A DNA stretch of 64,000 nt from Kitasatospora sp. NBC_01250 (GTDB lineage Bacteria > Actinomycetota > Actinomycetes > Streptomycetales > Streptomycetaceae), in assembly GCF_036226465.1 (NCBI RefSeq), contig NZ_CP108476.1, positions 6,448,001-6,512,000 of the forward strand, written 5' to 3'. The position numbers were made by a program, and so were the translations under genes. This document shows positions 42,452 to 53,319 of this stretch, in pieces (the stretch's first letter is position 1; the number at the start of each line of letters is the position of its first letter). The notes under the pieces were generated by a model, which worked only from the letters and a program-made list of their open reading frames with translations, made no database searches and was not told the origin of the DNA.

Positions 42452-42967
42452 TCAATCCCCGTAGATCTCCCACAACTTGGGGAATCGTTTCGCCATCTCC
42501 GCACCGTCGGCGAAGTCGAACCGCGGCCCCTCGGGCAGCCGGGGCTGGTTGTTGCCCAGGTCCGGCAGCGGCAGCCCGGTCAGCTGCTCGTGCGCCTCGT
42601 CGGCGGCGTAGCCGAACTCCTCGGCGTCGCCGTCCTCCTCCTCGTCGAAGTCGGGCACCAGCTCCGCCAGGTCGTCCGGGTGGTAGAGCGCCCCCTCGAA
42701 CACCTCCCGGCCCTGCGCGATCAGCCAGCAGCGGAAGTAGTCGAAGGCGTCCTCCGACGCGCCGCCCAGCATCAGGTAGGCGGCACCCCACAGCTCCCGG
42801 GTGTACGCGCGCTGGAACCGCGCCTCGAACAGTCGCGCGAAGTCGATCACCTCGTCCGGCGTCAGCTGCGCGAGCCGCTCCACCAGCAGGTCGGCCTGGT
42901 CGTCCGGATCACCGTCGGCGGCGTCGCGGCACTCGTCGATGATCTGCCAGAAGTCCGTCTCGTACAT
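42452..42967 (-). CDS. DUF4240 protein
   Basis: 171 residues from ATG 42967; GTG 42970 is one codon earlier. N-terminal ETDFWQIIDECRDAADGDPDDQADLLVERLAQL and the following LFEARFQRAYTRELWGAAYLM, FRCWLIAQGREVFEGAL match DUF4240, a helical, acidic actinobacterial family of unknown function. Cytoplasmic. Confidence 0.88.
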   Translation of the reverse strand: MYETDFWQIIDECRDAADGDPDDQADLLVERLAQLTPDEVIDFARLFEARFQRAYTRELWGAAYLMLGGASEDAFDYFRCWLIAQGREVFEGALYHPDDLAELVPDFDEEEDGDAEEFGYAADEAHEQLTGLPLPDLGNNQPRLPEGPRFDFADGAEMAKRFPKLWEIYGD

Positions 42968-43092
42968 CACCGCTCCAGCATCCCTGTTCTACGTGGCAAA
43001 CGCACACCATCCGCGCCCGCGCCACTCGCGCCACGCCCCCGGTTCGGGTGAACGGGGGGTGGCGGGCCGTGCCGTGGTGTGCTCGGAAACGC

Positions 43093-43132
43093 CGTCGGCC
43101 GGCCCGCCCCGAGCGGGGCGGGCCGGCCGACG
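43093..43132. terminator. Terminator after sucB
   Basis: 18-bp perfect stem (43093-43110 and 43115-43132) with a 4-nt GAGC loop, 24 bp beyond the sucB stop. Confidence 0.85.
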
Positions 43133-43156
43133 TTCACCGCTGACGGCAAGCCGGGG

Positions 43157-44950
43157 CTACAGGCCGAGCTCGACCTCGAACTCGCCGGACTCCAGGATCT
43201 CCTTGACGGCCACCAGGTAGCGGGCGGCGTCGGCGCCGTCCACCAGGCGGTGGTCGTAGGAGAGCGACAGGTAGGTCATGTCGCGGACGGCGATGACGGT
43301 GCCCTCCTCGGTCTCGATGACCACGGGGCGCTTGACCGTCGCGCCGATGCCCAGGATGGCGACCTGGTTCGGCGGCACGATGACGGTGTCGAACAGCGCA
43401 CCGCGCGAGCCGGTGTTGCTGATGGTGAAGGTGGCGCCGGACAGCTCGTCCGGGGTGATCTTGTTGCCGCGCACCTTGCTGGCCAGCTCGGCGGTCTTCT
43501 TGGAGATACCGGCCAGGTTGAGGTCGCCCGCACCCTTGATGACCGGGGTCATCAGGCCCTTCTCGGAGTCCACCGCGATACCGATGTTCTCGATGTCGAA
43601 GTAGGTGATGGTGCCCTCGGCCTCGTTGATCCGGGCGTTGATCGAGGGGTGGCTCTTCAGGGCCTGGGCGGCGGCCTTGACGAAGAACGGCATCGGGGAC
43701 AGCTTCACGCCCTCGCGGGCGAGGAAGGCGTCCTTGGCCTTGCCGCGCAGCTTCATGACCTTGGTGACGTCCACCTCGACCACGCTGGTCAGCTGGGCCT
43801 GCTCGTGCAGGGCCTTCAGCATGTTGTCGCCGATGACCTTGCGCATCCGGGTCATCTTGACCGTCTGTCCGCGCAGCGGCGACGGCGCGGCGGCAGCGGC
43901 CTTCGGCGCGGCGGCAGCCGCGACCGGGGCCGGCGCAGCGGCGGCGGCAGCAGCGGCCTCGGCGGCGGCGACCACGTCCTGCTTGCGGATCCGACCGCCG
44001 ACGCCGGTGCCGGCGACGGTGGAGAGCGCGACGCCGTGCTCGGCGGCGAGCTTGCGGACCAGCGGGGTGACGTAGGCGTCACCGGCGTCGGCGGCGGGGG
44101 CGGCCGGAGCGGCGACCGGGGCCGGAGCAGCCGGCGCGGGGGCCGGGGCAGCGGGGGCGGCAGCCGGGGCCGGAGCGGCCGGGGCGGCGGCGACCGGGGC
44201 CGGAGCGGCCGGGGCCGGGGCAGCGACCGGAGCCGGGGCCGGAGCAGCCGGCGCGGGGGCCGGGGCGGCAGGGGCGGCAGCCGGGGCCGGAGCGGCAGGG
44301 GCGGCCGGAGCAGCCGCGACCGCGCCCGCCGCGCCGATCAGCGCGAGCTGGGCGCCGACCTCGGCGGTCTCGTCCTCGCCGACCAGGATCTTCACCACGA
44401 CGCCGGCGACCGGCGAGGGGATCTCGGTGTCGACCTTGTCGGTCGAGACCTCGAGCAGCGGCTCGTCGACCTCGACGGTGTCACCCTCGGCCTTGAGCCA
44501 GCGGGTGACGGTGCCCTCGGTGACCGACTCGCCCAGGGCGGGGAGCAGCACCGGGGTGGCGTCGCCGGCGGGGGCGGCCGGAGCGGTGACCGGGGCCGGA
44601 GCAGCCGGCGCGGGGGCCGGGGCAGCGGGGGCGGCGACCGGGGCCGGAGCGGCCGGGGCCTCGGCGGCCGGGGCCTCGGCGGCCGGGGCGGCAGCCGCGA
44701 CCGGGGCGCCCGAGCCGTCGTCGATGATCGCCAGCTCGGCGCCCACCTCGACCGTCTCGTCCTCGGCGACCTTGATCGACGCGAGGATGCCGGAGGCCGG
44801 CGCGGGGATCTCGGTGTCGACCTTGTCGGTCGACACCTCGAGCAGCGGCTCGTCGGCCTCCACTCGCTCGCCCTCGGCCTTCAGCCAGCGGGTGACAGTA
44901 CCTTCGGACACGCTCTCGCCCAGCGCGGGCAGCGTTACTGAGACCGCCAT
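43157..44950 (-). CDS. sucB: 2-oxoglutarate dehydrogenase E2 (dihydrolipoyl succinyltransferase)
   Basis: 597 residues from ATG 44950 (MAVSVTLPALGESV). It has two lipoyl domains (about 1-77 and 130-207), each with the lipoylated Lys in EVSTDKVDTEIP, joined by long Ala/Pro linkers built from PAPAAP-type repeats. The E3-binding domain (about 315-355) reads VTPLVRKLAAEHGV ... GTGVGGRIRKQDV. The catalytic domain ends with SYDHRLVDGADAARYL, with the His and Asp of the acyltransferase. It moves succinyl groups to CoA. Its Lys residues are targets of LipB/LipA encoded upstream. lpdA, the E3 gene, is 68 bp upstream on the same strand. Confidence 0.96.
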   Translation of the reverse strand: MAVSVTLPALGESVSEGTVTRWLKAEGERVEADEPLLEVSTDKVDTEIPAPASGILASIKVAEDETVEVGAELAIIDDGSGAPVAAAAPAAEAPAAEAPAAPAPVAAPAAPAPAPAAPAPVTAPAAPAGDATPVLLPALGESVTEGTVTRWLKAEGDTVEVDEPLLEVSTDKVDTEIPSPVAGVVVKILVGEDETAEVGAQLALIGAAGAVAAAPAAPAAPAPAAAPAAPAPAPAAPAPAPVAAPAPAAPAPVAAAPAAPAPAAAPAAPAPAPAAPAPVAAPAAPAADAGDAYVTPLVRKLAAEHGVALSTVAGTGVGGRIRKQDVVAAAEAAAAAAAAPAPVAAAAAPKAAAAAPSPLRGQTVKMTRMRKVIGDNMLKALHEQAQLTSVVEVDVTKVMKLRGKAKDAFLAREGVKLSPMPFFVKAAAQALKSHPSINARINEAEGTITYFDIENIGIAVDSEKGLMTPVIKGAGDLNLAGISKKTAELASKVRGNKITPDELSGATFTISNTGSRGALFDTVIVPPNQVAILGIGATVKRPVVIETEEGTVIAVRDMTYLSLSYDHRLVDGADAARYLVAVKEILESGEFEVELGL

Positions 44951-45018
44951 GGTTTCAGCGACTCCTATCAAGTCTTGCGTTCAGGAAGTTCAGGGAATGT
45001 AAGGACGGGCTGGCGCGA

Positions 45019-46407
45019 TCAGTCGTGCGCGTGCAGCGGCTTGCCGGCCAGGGCCAGGTGGGCCTCGCCCAGCGCCTCGGACTGGGTCGGGTGGGCGTGG
45101 ATGAGCTGCGCGACCTCGGCGGGCAGCGCCTCCCAGTTGTAGATGAGCTGGGCCTCGCCCACCTGCTCACCCATGCGGGCGCCGACCATGTGGACACCCA
45201 CCACGGCGCCGTCCTTGACCTGGACGAGCTTGATCTCGCCGGCGGTCTTGAGGATCTTGCTCTTGCCGTTGCCGGCCAGGTTGTACTTGAGCGTGACGAC
45301 CTTGTCCTTGCCGTACAGCTCCACGGCCTTGGCCTCGGAGATGCCGACCGAGGCGACCTCGGGGTTGGAGTAGGTGACCCGCGGCACGCCGTCGTAGTCG
45401 ATCGGCACGGCCTTGAGGCCGGCCAGCCGCTCGGCCACCAGGATGCCCTCGGCGAAGCCGACGTGCGCCAGCTGCAGGGTCGGGGCCAGGTCGCCGACGG
45501 CCGAGATGGTGGGCACGTTGGTGCGCATGTACTCGTCGACCAGGACGTAGCCGCGGTCCATCGCGACCCCGGCCTCCTCGTAGCCGAGGCCCGCCGAGAC
45601 GGGGCCGCGGCCGATGGCGACGAGCAGCAGGTCGGCGTCGATCTGCTTGCCGTTCTCGGTGGAGACGCGCACACCGGTCTCGGTGTACTCCACGCCCGAG
45701 AAGCGGGCCTTGAGCTCGAACTTGATGCCGCGCTTGCGGAAGGCGCGCTCCAGCAGCTTGGAGGAGTTCTCGTCCTCCAGCGGAACCAGGTGCGGCAGGG
45801 CCTCGACGATGGTGACGTCGACGCCGAAGGACTTCCAGACGGAGGCGAACTCGACACCGATCACGCCGCCGCCGAGGATGACGGCCGACTTCGGGATCCG
45901 GTCGAGCTTGAGGGCGTGGTCGGAGGAGATGACCCGGTCGCCGTCGATGGCCAGGCCCGGCAGCGACTTCGGCACGGAGCCGGTGGCGAGGACGATGTGG
46001 CGGCCCTCGACCCGCTGGCCGTTGACATCCACCGAGGTCGGCGAGGAGAGCCGGCCCTCGCCCTGGATGAAGTGCACCTTGCGGGAGGCGACCAGGCCCT
46101 GCAGGCCCTTGTACAGGCCGGCGATCACGTCGTCCTTGTACTTGTGGACGCCGTTGATGTCGATGCCCTGGAAGGTTGCCAGCACGCCGAACTCGGCGGC
46201 TTCCTTCGTCTCGTCCGCGATCTCGGCGGCGTGCAGCAGCGCCTTGGTGGGGATGCAGCCCCGGTGCAGGCAGGTACCGCCCAGCTCGCCCTTCTCGATC
46301 AGGGCCACGCTCAGACCCAGCTGAGCGGCGCGGAGCGCCGCGGCGTAACCGCCGCTTCCGCCTCCGAGAATGACTACGTCGAAAACGGTGCTGGCGTCGT
46401 TCGCCAC
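45019..46407 (-). CDS. lpdA: Dihydrolipoyl dehydrogenase (E3)
   Basis: 462 residues from GTG 46407, with TGGAGG upstream. FAD motif FDVVILGGGSGGYAAALRA, the redox disulfide GGTCLHRGCIPTKALL, NAD motif AVILGGGVIGVEFASVW, second FAD motif ISAVGDLAPTLQLAHVG, and the catalytic HxxxxE dyad in IHAHPTQSEALGEAHL. It reoxidises dihydrolipoyl groups on E2 for the 2-oxoglutarate and pyruvate dehydrogenases. Probably co-transcribed with sucB. Confidence 0.97.
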   Translation of the reverse strand: MANDASTVFDVVILGGGSGGYAAALRAAQLGLSVALIEKGELGGTCLHRGCIPTKALLHAAEIADETKEAAEFGVLATFQGIDINGVHKYKDDVIAGLYKGLQGLVASRKVHFIQGEGRLSSPTSVDVNGQRVEGRHIVLATGSVPKSLPGLAIDGDRVISSDHALKLDRIPKSAVILGGGVIGVEFASVWKSFGVDVTIVEALPHLVPLEDENSSKLLERAFRKRGIKFELKARFSGVEYTETGVRVSTENGKQIDADLLLVAIGRGPVSAGLGYEEAGVAMDRGYVLVDEYMRTNVPTISAVGDLAPTLQLAHVGFAEGILVAERLAGLKAVPIDYDGVPRVTYSNPEVASVGISEAKAVELYGKDKVVTLKYNLAGNGKSKILKTAGEIKLVQVKDGAVVGVHMVGARMGEQVGEAQLIYNWEALPAEVAQLIHAHPTQSEALGEAHLALAGKPLHAHD

Positions 46408-46824
46408 GTCACGTCCTCCATGCCATGGGGTGTGGATCCGTCCGGGCCGGTGCTGGTCCGGTGTGCGGGAAGCCCTTGTGGGGCGCCCAGTCGTGCCGGA
46501 AATACATCTTCGCACTTGTTCACGGCCGCTGGTGTCGGGGTCCACCCTGCGGGGGGTGTGCGACCGCCTCCGCAGGGCTGCGAAGACCCGTCGTCGACCC
46601 TGTCGACGCAGGTCAACGCGGCCTTGACGCGGCCCGGCTGGGCGGTCGTGCCGATCCGTCCGGGCCGGGATTCCACCCTGTGGAACAAAGTTTCGCCGGA
46701 GGCGAACAGCGGTCGAATCCGCAGGTGGACGGCCCCTGACTGCTACTGATCGGTAACCGGCGGAAAAATCGATACATCGACAACTAGCCCGGTCGGGCCG
46801 CTGTCCGGACGGGCCGGAAAGGCC
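46408..46824. promoter_or_regulatory. 417-bp gap between lpdA and the pepA terminator
   Basis: No gene. It must hold the lpdA promoter. A short AT-richer patch (about 46742-46790) includes TCGATACATCGA, a 5-bp inverted repeat with 2-nt spacer, otherwise nothing notable. Confidence 0.45.
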
Positions 46825-46860
46825 GAGGGGGCCCGGCGTCCAGTGACACCGGGCCCCCTC
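46825..46860. terminator. Terminator after pepA
   Basis: 12-bp perfect stem (46825-46836 and 46849-46860) with a 12-nt loop, 14 bp beyond the pepA stop. Confidence 0.8.
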
Positions 46861-46874
46861 GCTCAGCGTAAGGC

Positions 46875-48368
<1,494 letters not shown>

Positions 48369-48604
48369 GTATTTGCGTCCTGTTCTTTCGCGGTCCACGG
48401 CCGGATTTATGCGGTATGGCAACAGCCCCAGCATGCTCCGCCGTGACGGCGCAGGGCTACAGTGCTCACCGCATGGTAGTCCGCATGGTGGGATACCGCC
48501 GCGCCCGGGCGTCCGTAAGGATTCGGGACGGATTTCGGGGCAGATTCCGCACGGGTTCACCGGGGTTGAGTACGGCCGCAGCCGCCGCGGGGTTCACCTC
48601 GGGC

Positions 48605-49381
48605 TCACGGGCCGAGGGCGAGCACCAGCAGTGCGGCCAGTGCCGCCGTCTCCACCAGCGCGCCGAGCACGTCGCCGGTGATCCCGCCGAACCGGCGCAG
48701 GCAGCGCTGCAGCAGTGCGGCGGCGGCCAGTTGACCGAGCATCAGGGCGAGGGCGTAGCGCGGGTGGGCGCCCAGCAGGGCCAGCCCCGCGGCGCTGAGC
48801 AGAGTGGCGGTCAGCGCCGCCGGCAGTGGCACGGTGGCGGCCACCATCGCCCCCAGGCCGCCAGGCCGGGCGGCGGGCACCGAACGCAGGCAGCCCCAGC
48901 CGAGCGCGCACCGCCCGGCCACCGCGGCGGTCAGCACGGCGAGCGCACCGCGCCCTTCGGAGTGTGCGAACTGACTGCTCAGCGCCGCGATCTGAGCGAG
49001 CATCAGCAGTACCAGGCTGAGCACGCCGAACGGGCCGATGTCGGACTGCTTCATGATCCGCAGCGCGTCCTCGGCGGGCTTGCCGCTGCCCAGCCCGTCG
49101 GCCACGTCCGCCAGCCCGTCCAGGTGCAGCCCGCGGGTCAGCGCGGCCAGGGCGGCGACGGAGGCCACCGCGCCGAGCAGCGGCCCGCCGCGCCAGCAGA
49201 CCAGCACCCCCAGTCCGCCGGCCGCCGCGCCCAGCACCAGCCCGACCAGCGGCGCGGCGATCATCGCCCGGCCGCCCGCCTCCCGGTCCCAGCGCGCCAC
49301 CCGTACCCGCAGCACGGAGAGCGTCCCGAAGGCGAACCGCAGTCCGGGCAGGCGGAGTTCGCGAGCTTCAGCGGCGCTCAG
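48605..49381 (-). CDS. cobS: Adenosylcobinamide-GDP ribazoletransferase
   Basis: 258 residues if translation starts at CTG 49381, which overlaps the cobT stop (CTGA). The nearest ATG/GTG/TTG start is GTG 49315, but that would drop LRFAFGTLSVL, a segment conserved at the N-terminus of CobS. Membrane protein with about six helices; the DGLAD-type site is in LTRGLHLDGLADVADGLGSG and MKQSDIGPFG is the second conserved block. It joins adenosylcobinamide-GDP and alpha-ribazole to finish cobalamin assembly. Same operon as cobT, which makes the alpha-ribazole phosphate. Confidence 0.92.
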   Translation of the reverse strand: MSAAEARELRLPGLRFAFGTLSVLRVRVARWDREAGGRAMIAAPLVGLVLGAAAGGLGVLVCWRGGPLLGAVASVAALAALTRGLHLDGLADVADGLGSGKPAEDALRIMKQSDIGPFGVLSLVLLMLAQIAALSSQFAHSEGRGALAVLTAAVAGRCALGWGCLRSVPAARPGGLGAMVAATVPLPAALTATLLSAAGLALLGAHPRYALALMLGQLAAAALLQRCLRRFGGITGDVLGALVETAALAALLVLALGP

Positions 49382-50490
49382 AGCCGGCCCAGCAGCTCGG
49401 CGGCGGTGGGCAGCCTGGCGGGCTCCGCGGGCGCCGCCGGGGCGGGCACGAAGGACTCCTCGGCGAGCGTGTCGGAGGCGGCCTGCAGCAGCGGCAGGGC
49501 CAGCAGGGCGCCGACGCCCTCGCCCATGGTGACCTGATGGTCGTGCAGCGGGGTCAGGGTGAGCCGGTCGTAGGCCTTGGCCAGTGCGGGCTCACCGGTC
49601 AGCAGCGCGGCCCGCCACCACTCCGGGGCGCGGAAGGAGATCCGCTGGGCGATCAGCGCGCAGGCGGCCGAGACCACGCCGTCCAGCACCACCGGCAGCC
49701 GCCGCACGGCGGCCTGCAGCAGGAAGCCGGTCATCGCCGCGAAGTCGGCGCCACCGGTGGCCGCGAGCAGACCCAGCTGGTCGCCGAGCACGGGGCGGGC
49801 GCGCCGCAGCGAGTCGCGGATCGCGGCGCACTTGACCATCCAGGTCCGGTCGTCGATGCCCGAGCCGCGGCCGCAGACCGCGGCGGCGTCGGTGCCGCAG
49901 AGCGCGCCGATCAGCACGGCCGCCACCGTGGTCGAGCCGACCCCGAGGTCGCCGAGCAGCACCAGGTCGGTGCCGAGGTCGGCCTCCTCGTCGGCGATCG
50001 CCATGCCGATCCGGAACGCCTGGGCGGCCTCGTCGGCGCTCAGCGCGTCCTCGGTGTCGATCCGCCCCGAACCACGGCGCACCCGGTAGCGGCTGACCTC
50101 GAAGCCGAACTCCTCGGCGTCCGCGTCCACCGCCAGGTCGATCACCCGCAGCCCGGCACCGTAGCGGCGGGCCAGCCGGGCCACCGGCGCGCTGCCGTCC
50201 AGGGCCGCGCGCACCCGCCGTACGGTGCCGCCGTCGGCCGGCAGTTTGGAGAGCCCGAGCGAGGCGATGCCGTGATCGGCGGCGAAGAGCAGCACCTTGG
50301 GCGCGCTGAGCGCGCGTGCCCGGGTGCCCCCCTGGACGGAGGCGAGCCAGCTGCCCAGCTCCTCCAGCTGACCCAGACCGCCGCGCGGCTTGTCCAGCGC
50401 CAGCCAGCGATCCTCGGCGGCGCGCCGGGCGACGTCGTCGGGGCGCTCCACGAGCGAGGCGAAGGAATCGAGATCCACAGTGGTGTCCAT
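49378..50490 (-). CDS. cobT: Nicotinate-nucleotide:dimethylbenzimidazole phosphoribosyltransferase
   Basis: 370 residues from ATG 50490. Transfers phosphoribose to 5,6-dimethylbenzimidazole for the lower loop of cobalamin. Seen: FAADHGIASLGLS, the GDLGVGSTTVAAVLIGAL phosphate-binding region, LAATGGADFAAMTGFLLQAA and the C-terminal catalytic Glu region DHQVTMGEGVGALLALPL. Lies between cobU and cobS on the same strand, an ordinary actinobacterial order. Confidence 0.94.
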   Translation of the reverse strand: MDTTVDLDSFASLVERPDDVARRAAEDRWLALDKPRGGLGQLEELGSWLASVQGGTRARALSAPKVLLFAADHGIASLGLSKLPADGGTVRRVRAALDGSAPVARLARRYGAGLRVIDLAVDADAEEFGFEVSRYRVRRGSGRIDTEDALSADEAAQAFRIGMAIADEEADLGTDLVLLGDLGVGSTTVAAVLIGALCGTDAAAVCGRGSGIDDRTWMVKCAAIRDSLRRARPVLGDQLGLLAATGGADFAAMTGFLLQAAVRRLPVVLDGVVSAACALIAQRISFRAPEWWRAALLTGEPALAKAYDRLTLTPLHDHQVTMGEGVGALLALPLLQAASDTLAEESFVPAPAAPAEPARLPTAAELLGRL

Positions 50491-50554
50491 CGTGCGGAAC
50501 CATACCAACCGGGGGTCGGGCTGTCCGGGGTGCGGCGGGCTTCTCACCCAGGGG

Positions 50555-51121
50555 TCAGCCGGTGGCGGGCCGGCCGCCCCCCTTGATCGTCATGGTCTGC
50601 CCGGCCACCACCAGCAGCACCTGGTCCGCGGCCTCGGCCACCGCCATGTTCAGCCGGCCCAGGGTGTCGCGGAAGCGCCGCCCGGCCGCGGTGGCCGGCA
50701 CCACGCCCAGCCCCACCTCGTTGCTCACCGCCACCACCCGGCGCCCGGTGTGCCGCACTGCCTCGGCCAGCTCGGCGCACCGCTGCTCCACCGCGCGGGC
50801 GGCGCCCTGCTCCCAGGCCGCGTCGTCCCAGGCGTCCGCCTGATCCATCACGGTGGTCAGCCAGAGCCCCAGGCAGTCGATCAGCACCGGTGCCGGGTCG
50901 GTGCCGTCGGCCAGCACCGGCACCAGGTCGACGGTCTCGGCGGTGCGCCAGCCCGCCGGACGCCGCTCGCGGTGCAGGGCGATCCGCCGCGCCCAGTCGG
51001 CGTCGTCCTCCCGGTGGCCGCCGGTGGCCAGGTACAGCACGTCGGGCTGGTCGAGCAGCAGCGCCTCGGCCCGGGTGGACTTGCCGGACCGGGCGCCGCC
51101 GAGGATCAGGGTGCGAGTCAT
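50555..51121 (-). CDS. cobU: Adenosylcobinamide kinase/guanylyltransferase
   Basis: 188 residues from ATG 51121. P-loop LILGGARSGKSTRAE at the start, LATGGHREDDADWARRIALHRERRP with the guanylated His region, LIDCLGLWLTTVM, and VVAVSNEVGLGVVPATAAGRRFRD. Phosphorylates and guanylylates adenosylcobinamide, giving the CobS substrate. Length is normal. Confidence 0.95.
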   Translation of the reverse strand: MTRTLILGGARSGKSTRAEALLLDQPDVLYLATGGHREDDADWARRIALHRERRPAGWRTAETVDLVPVLADGTDPAPVLIDCLGLWLTTVMDQADAWDDAAWEQGAARAVEQRCAELAEAVRHTGRRVVAVSNEVGLGVVPATAAGRRFRDTLGRLNMAVAEAADQVLLVVAGQTMTIKGGGRPATG

Positions 51122-51256
51122 GCGGCCCATCCTGCTGCACGGGGTTGAGCGGCGGTGCGGCGGGCAGCCTGACCCCTGCGCGGTAGCCTGCGCGGACATG
51201 CGGATCGAGCACCGGCCGGCCAGCGCCGGCGGGCAGCGGAAGTGAGGGAGCCGGGC

Positions 51257-51457
51257 ATGGTGTGGACGTGGCGGTACGAGGCGGCGGACGGCGCGGTCGT
51301 CACGCCGGCCGGCGAGGACGAGGAGTTCTCCAGCCAGGGCGACGCCGAGTCGTGGATCGGCGAGGAGTGGAAGCGGCTGCTGGCGGACGGCGTCGAGCGG
51401 GTGGTCCTGCTGGAGGACGACCAGGAGATCTACCCGATGAGCCTGCGCGAGGCCTGA
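51257..51457 (+). CDS. Small acidic conserved actinobacterial protein
   Basis: 66 residues from ATG 51257, with GGGAG upstream. MVWTWRYEAADGAVV, then EEFSSQGDAESWIGEEWKRLLADGVERVVLLEDD. I know short proteins of this type from Streptomyces next to cob genes; no function. Probably a small folded domain (strand-helix-strand). Confidence 0.72.
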   Translation: MVWTWRYEAADGAVVTPAGEDEEFSSQGDAESWIGEEWKRLLADGVERVVLLEDDQEIYPMSLREA

Positions 51458-51488
51458 CAGCCGTAGCGCCCGGACCGGCCGCGTGCGG

Positions 51489-52487
51489 CTACTTGGTCCC
51501 GACCAGGTGGAGCATCGCGGCGACCTGCCGGTACGGGTCCTCGCGCCCGGCCCGGTCCTCGGCCTCCAGCAGCTGGCCGAGCTGGCGCCCGTCGACCGGT
51601 GCGGCGTGGTCCGGCATGGCGTCGGTGAAGATCCGCACGCCGTACCAGTGCCGCAGCGGCACCGCGACCTCGCGCAGCGTGGTGACCAGGTCGCACAGCC
51701 GGTCGGCCCGGGCGGTCAGGCCCAGCCGGTTGGTGTAGTGGTCGGAGTCGAAGGCCTGCAGCGCCGCGCGCCAGTCGCCGGTCAGTCCGGCCCGCATGGC
51801 CAGCGCGTCCCGGTTGCGGGCCAGCAGCGAGAGCAGGCCGCCGGGCGCGATCATCCGGGCCAGCGAGGCGATCAGCGGGTCCGGGTCGGGCAGGTACATC
51901 AACACGCCGTGGCAGAGCACCACGTCGAAGCTGCCGGGCCCGAACCAGCGCCCGCAGTGGTGGCCGTCGCCGCTCAGCAGCCGGACCCGCTCGCGGACCT
52001 CCGGCGGCTCGGCGGCCAGCATCGCCTGGGCGGCGCCGAGCGTGACCGGATCCGCGTCCAGCCCGGTGACCAGGTGGCCGGCCCGGGCCAGCCGCACCGC
52101 CTGGGTGCCCTGGCCGCAGCCGACGTCCAGCACCCGCAGCGGGGTCAGCTGGGCACGCTCGCCGAAGTGCGCGGCGAGCTGCTCGGCCAGCTGGCGGGCC
52201 ACCATCTCCTGGCGGACCAGGTTGTGCAGGCCGCCCTGGCGCTCCAGCCAGGCCCCCGCCCCGCCGGCGAAGGAGCCGCTGCGGGCCGGCAGCCCGTGCG
52301 GGTTGCCGTAGGAGGGGGCGGGGCCGCCGGGGTGGCCGCCGGGATGGGGGGTGCCGTAGCCGTACCCCGCCTGCTGCGGGTCCCGGTCGTGCTGGCCCCC
52401 CAGCTGGCCGGGCAGCGCGTACAGACCGGATCCCGACGCGTTCTGCGCGGCGGGGGCCCAGTCGTACGGCAGCGGCTCGGCGGTCAG
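51489..52487 (-). CDS. Class I SAM-dependent methyltransferase
   Basis: 332 residues if the start is CTG 52487, which overlaps the stop of the upstream DUF3043 gene (CTGA); the first ATG is only at 52205. The longer form keeps a conserved-looking N-terminus (EPLPYDWAPAAQN and WLERQGGLHNLVRQEMVARQL). SAM motif I is RVLDVGCGQGTQAVRLA, followed by GLDADPVTL, FDVVLCHGVLMYL and GGLLSLLARN. Acceptor unknown. Gly-rich residues 30-75 look disordered. Confidence 0.82.
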   Translation of the reverse strand: MTAEPLPYDWAPAAQNASGSGLYALPGQLGGQHDRDPQQAGYGYGTPHPGGHPGGPAPSYGNPHGLPARSGSFAGGAGAWLERQGGLHNLVRQEMVARQLAEQLAAHFGERAQLTPLRVLDVGCGQGTQAVRLARAGHLVTGLDADPVTLGAAQAMLAAEPPEVRERVRLLSGDGHHCGRWFGPGSFDVVLCHGVLMYLPDPDPLIASLARMIAPGGLLSLLARNRDALAMRAGLTGDWRAALQAFDSDHYTNRLGLTARADRLCDLVTTLREVAVPLRHWYGVRIFTDAMPDHAAPVDGRQLGQLLEAEDRAGREDPYRQVAAMLHLVGTK

Positions 52488-53083
52488 GGGTGCTCGCCCC
52501 GCTTCACCTGCGGCTTGGGCAGCCGCAGTCGACGCATCTGCAGGTTGCGCATCAGGCCGTAGCCGACCGCGCCGCGGTGGCTCTCCTCCGGGAACCGGTT
52601 GGCCAGCGACTTGCGCAGCCCGAGGCCCAGGCGCAGGAAGTCGACGATGACCAGCACCAGGAAGAGGGCGAAGAGCAGCGTGGAGAGCAGCTGCAGCGCC
52701 GGCACGCGCAGCACGCTGAGCACCAGGATCACCACGGCGAACGGCAGGAAGAACTCGGCCAGCGACCAGCGCGAGTCCATGTAGTCGCGGGTGAAGCGGC
52801 GCACCGGGCCCTTGTCGCGGGCCGGCAGCGCGCGCTCGTCACCGTTGAGCAGCGCGAGGCGCTGCTTCTCGCGCTCTGAGCGCATGCGCTCGCGCGACTG
52901 CTTGGCGGCCTCCTTGCGGTCCTTGGGGACCGTCACCCGGGTGCGCCGGTTGGCCTCGGCCTCGCTGCGCTTGGGCGTCGGGCGGCCCTTGGGGGCCTGC
53001 GGGTCGCGGCCTGCGGGCGCGTCGTCCTGCTCGGCCAGCACGGTGGCGGAGGAGGGGGATTCGTCTGAACGGCGTCGGAACAC
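52484..53083 (-). CDS. DUF3043 membrane protein
   Basis: 199 residues from GTG 53083; TACGCT lies 4-5 nt before it, so the gene may be leaderless. A basic, Lys/Arg-rich N-terminus (KGRPTPKRSEAEANRRTRVTV) leads to RFTRDYMDSRWSLAEFFLPF, the DUF3043 hallmark, then two membrane helices (FFLPFAVVILVLSVL, LLSTLLFALFLVLVIVDF). Function unknown; actinobacterial. Confidence 0.87.
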   Translation of the reverse strand: MFRRRSDESPSSATVLAEQDDAPAGRDPQAPKGRPTPKRSEAEANRRTRVTVPKDRKEAAKQSRERMRSEREKQRLALLNGDERALPARDKGPVRRFTRDYMDSRWSLAEFFLPFAVVILVLSVLRVPALQLLSTLLFALFLVLVIVDFLRLGLGLRKSLANRFPEESHRGAVGYGLMRNLQMRRLRLPKPQVKRGEHP

Positions 53084-53319
53084 ACGACAAGCGTACGTGC
53101 TGGCCTCCCGAACACCCCCATCCCCCGAGGCATCGCCCCGGGGCCCTGTCAGGGAGCGGGCCGGGAGATCCACCTGGGGTAGGAGGCAGCGGGGCCGCGG
53201 CCGTAGCACTCTTGTTGCAGGTAGGTGTACTGCGGTGGTGACCCCGCTGCACATACACTCGCAGTAGATTTCGGTACGAGATAGAAACCGCAGGCCGGAG
53301 AAGGGGGCACCCGAGGCCC

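Noticed and set aside
43900..44700. Repetitive Ala/Pro DNA resembling a repeat array
   Set aside because: It codes for the normal linkers of the E2 protein; not a CRISPR or a separate element. No CRISPR array was seen anywhere in the window.
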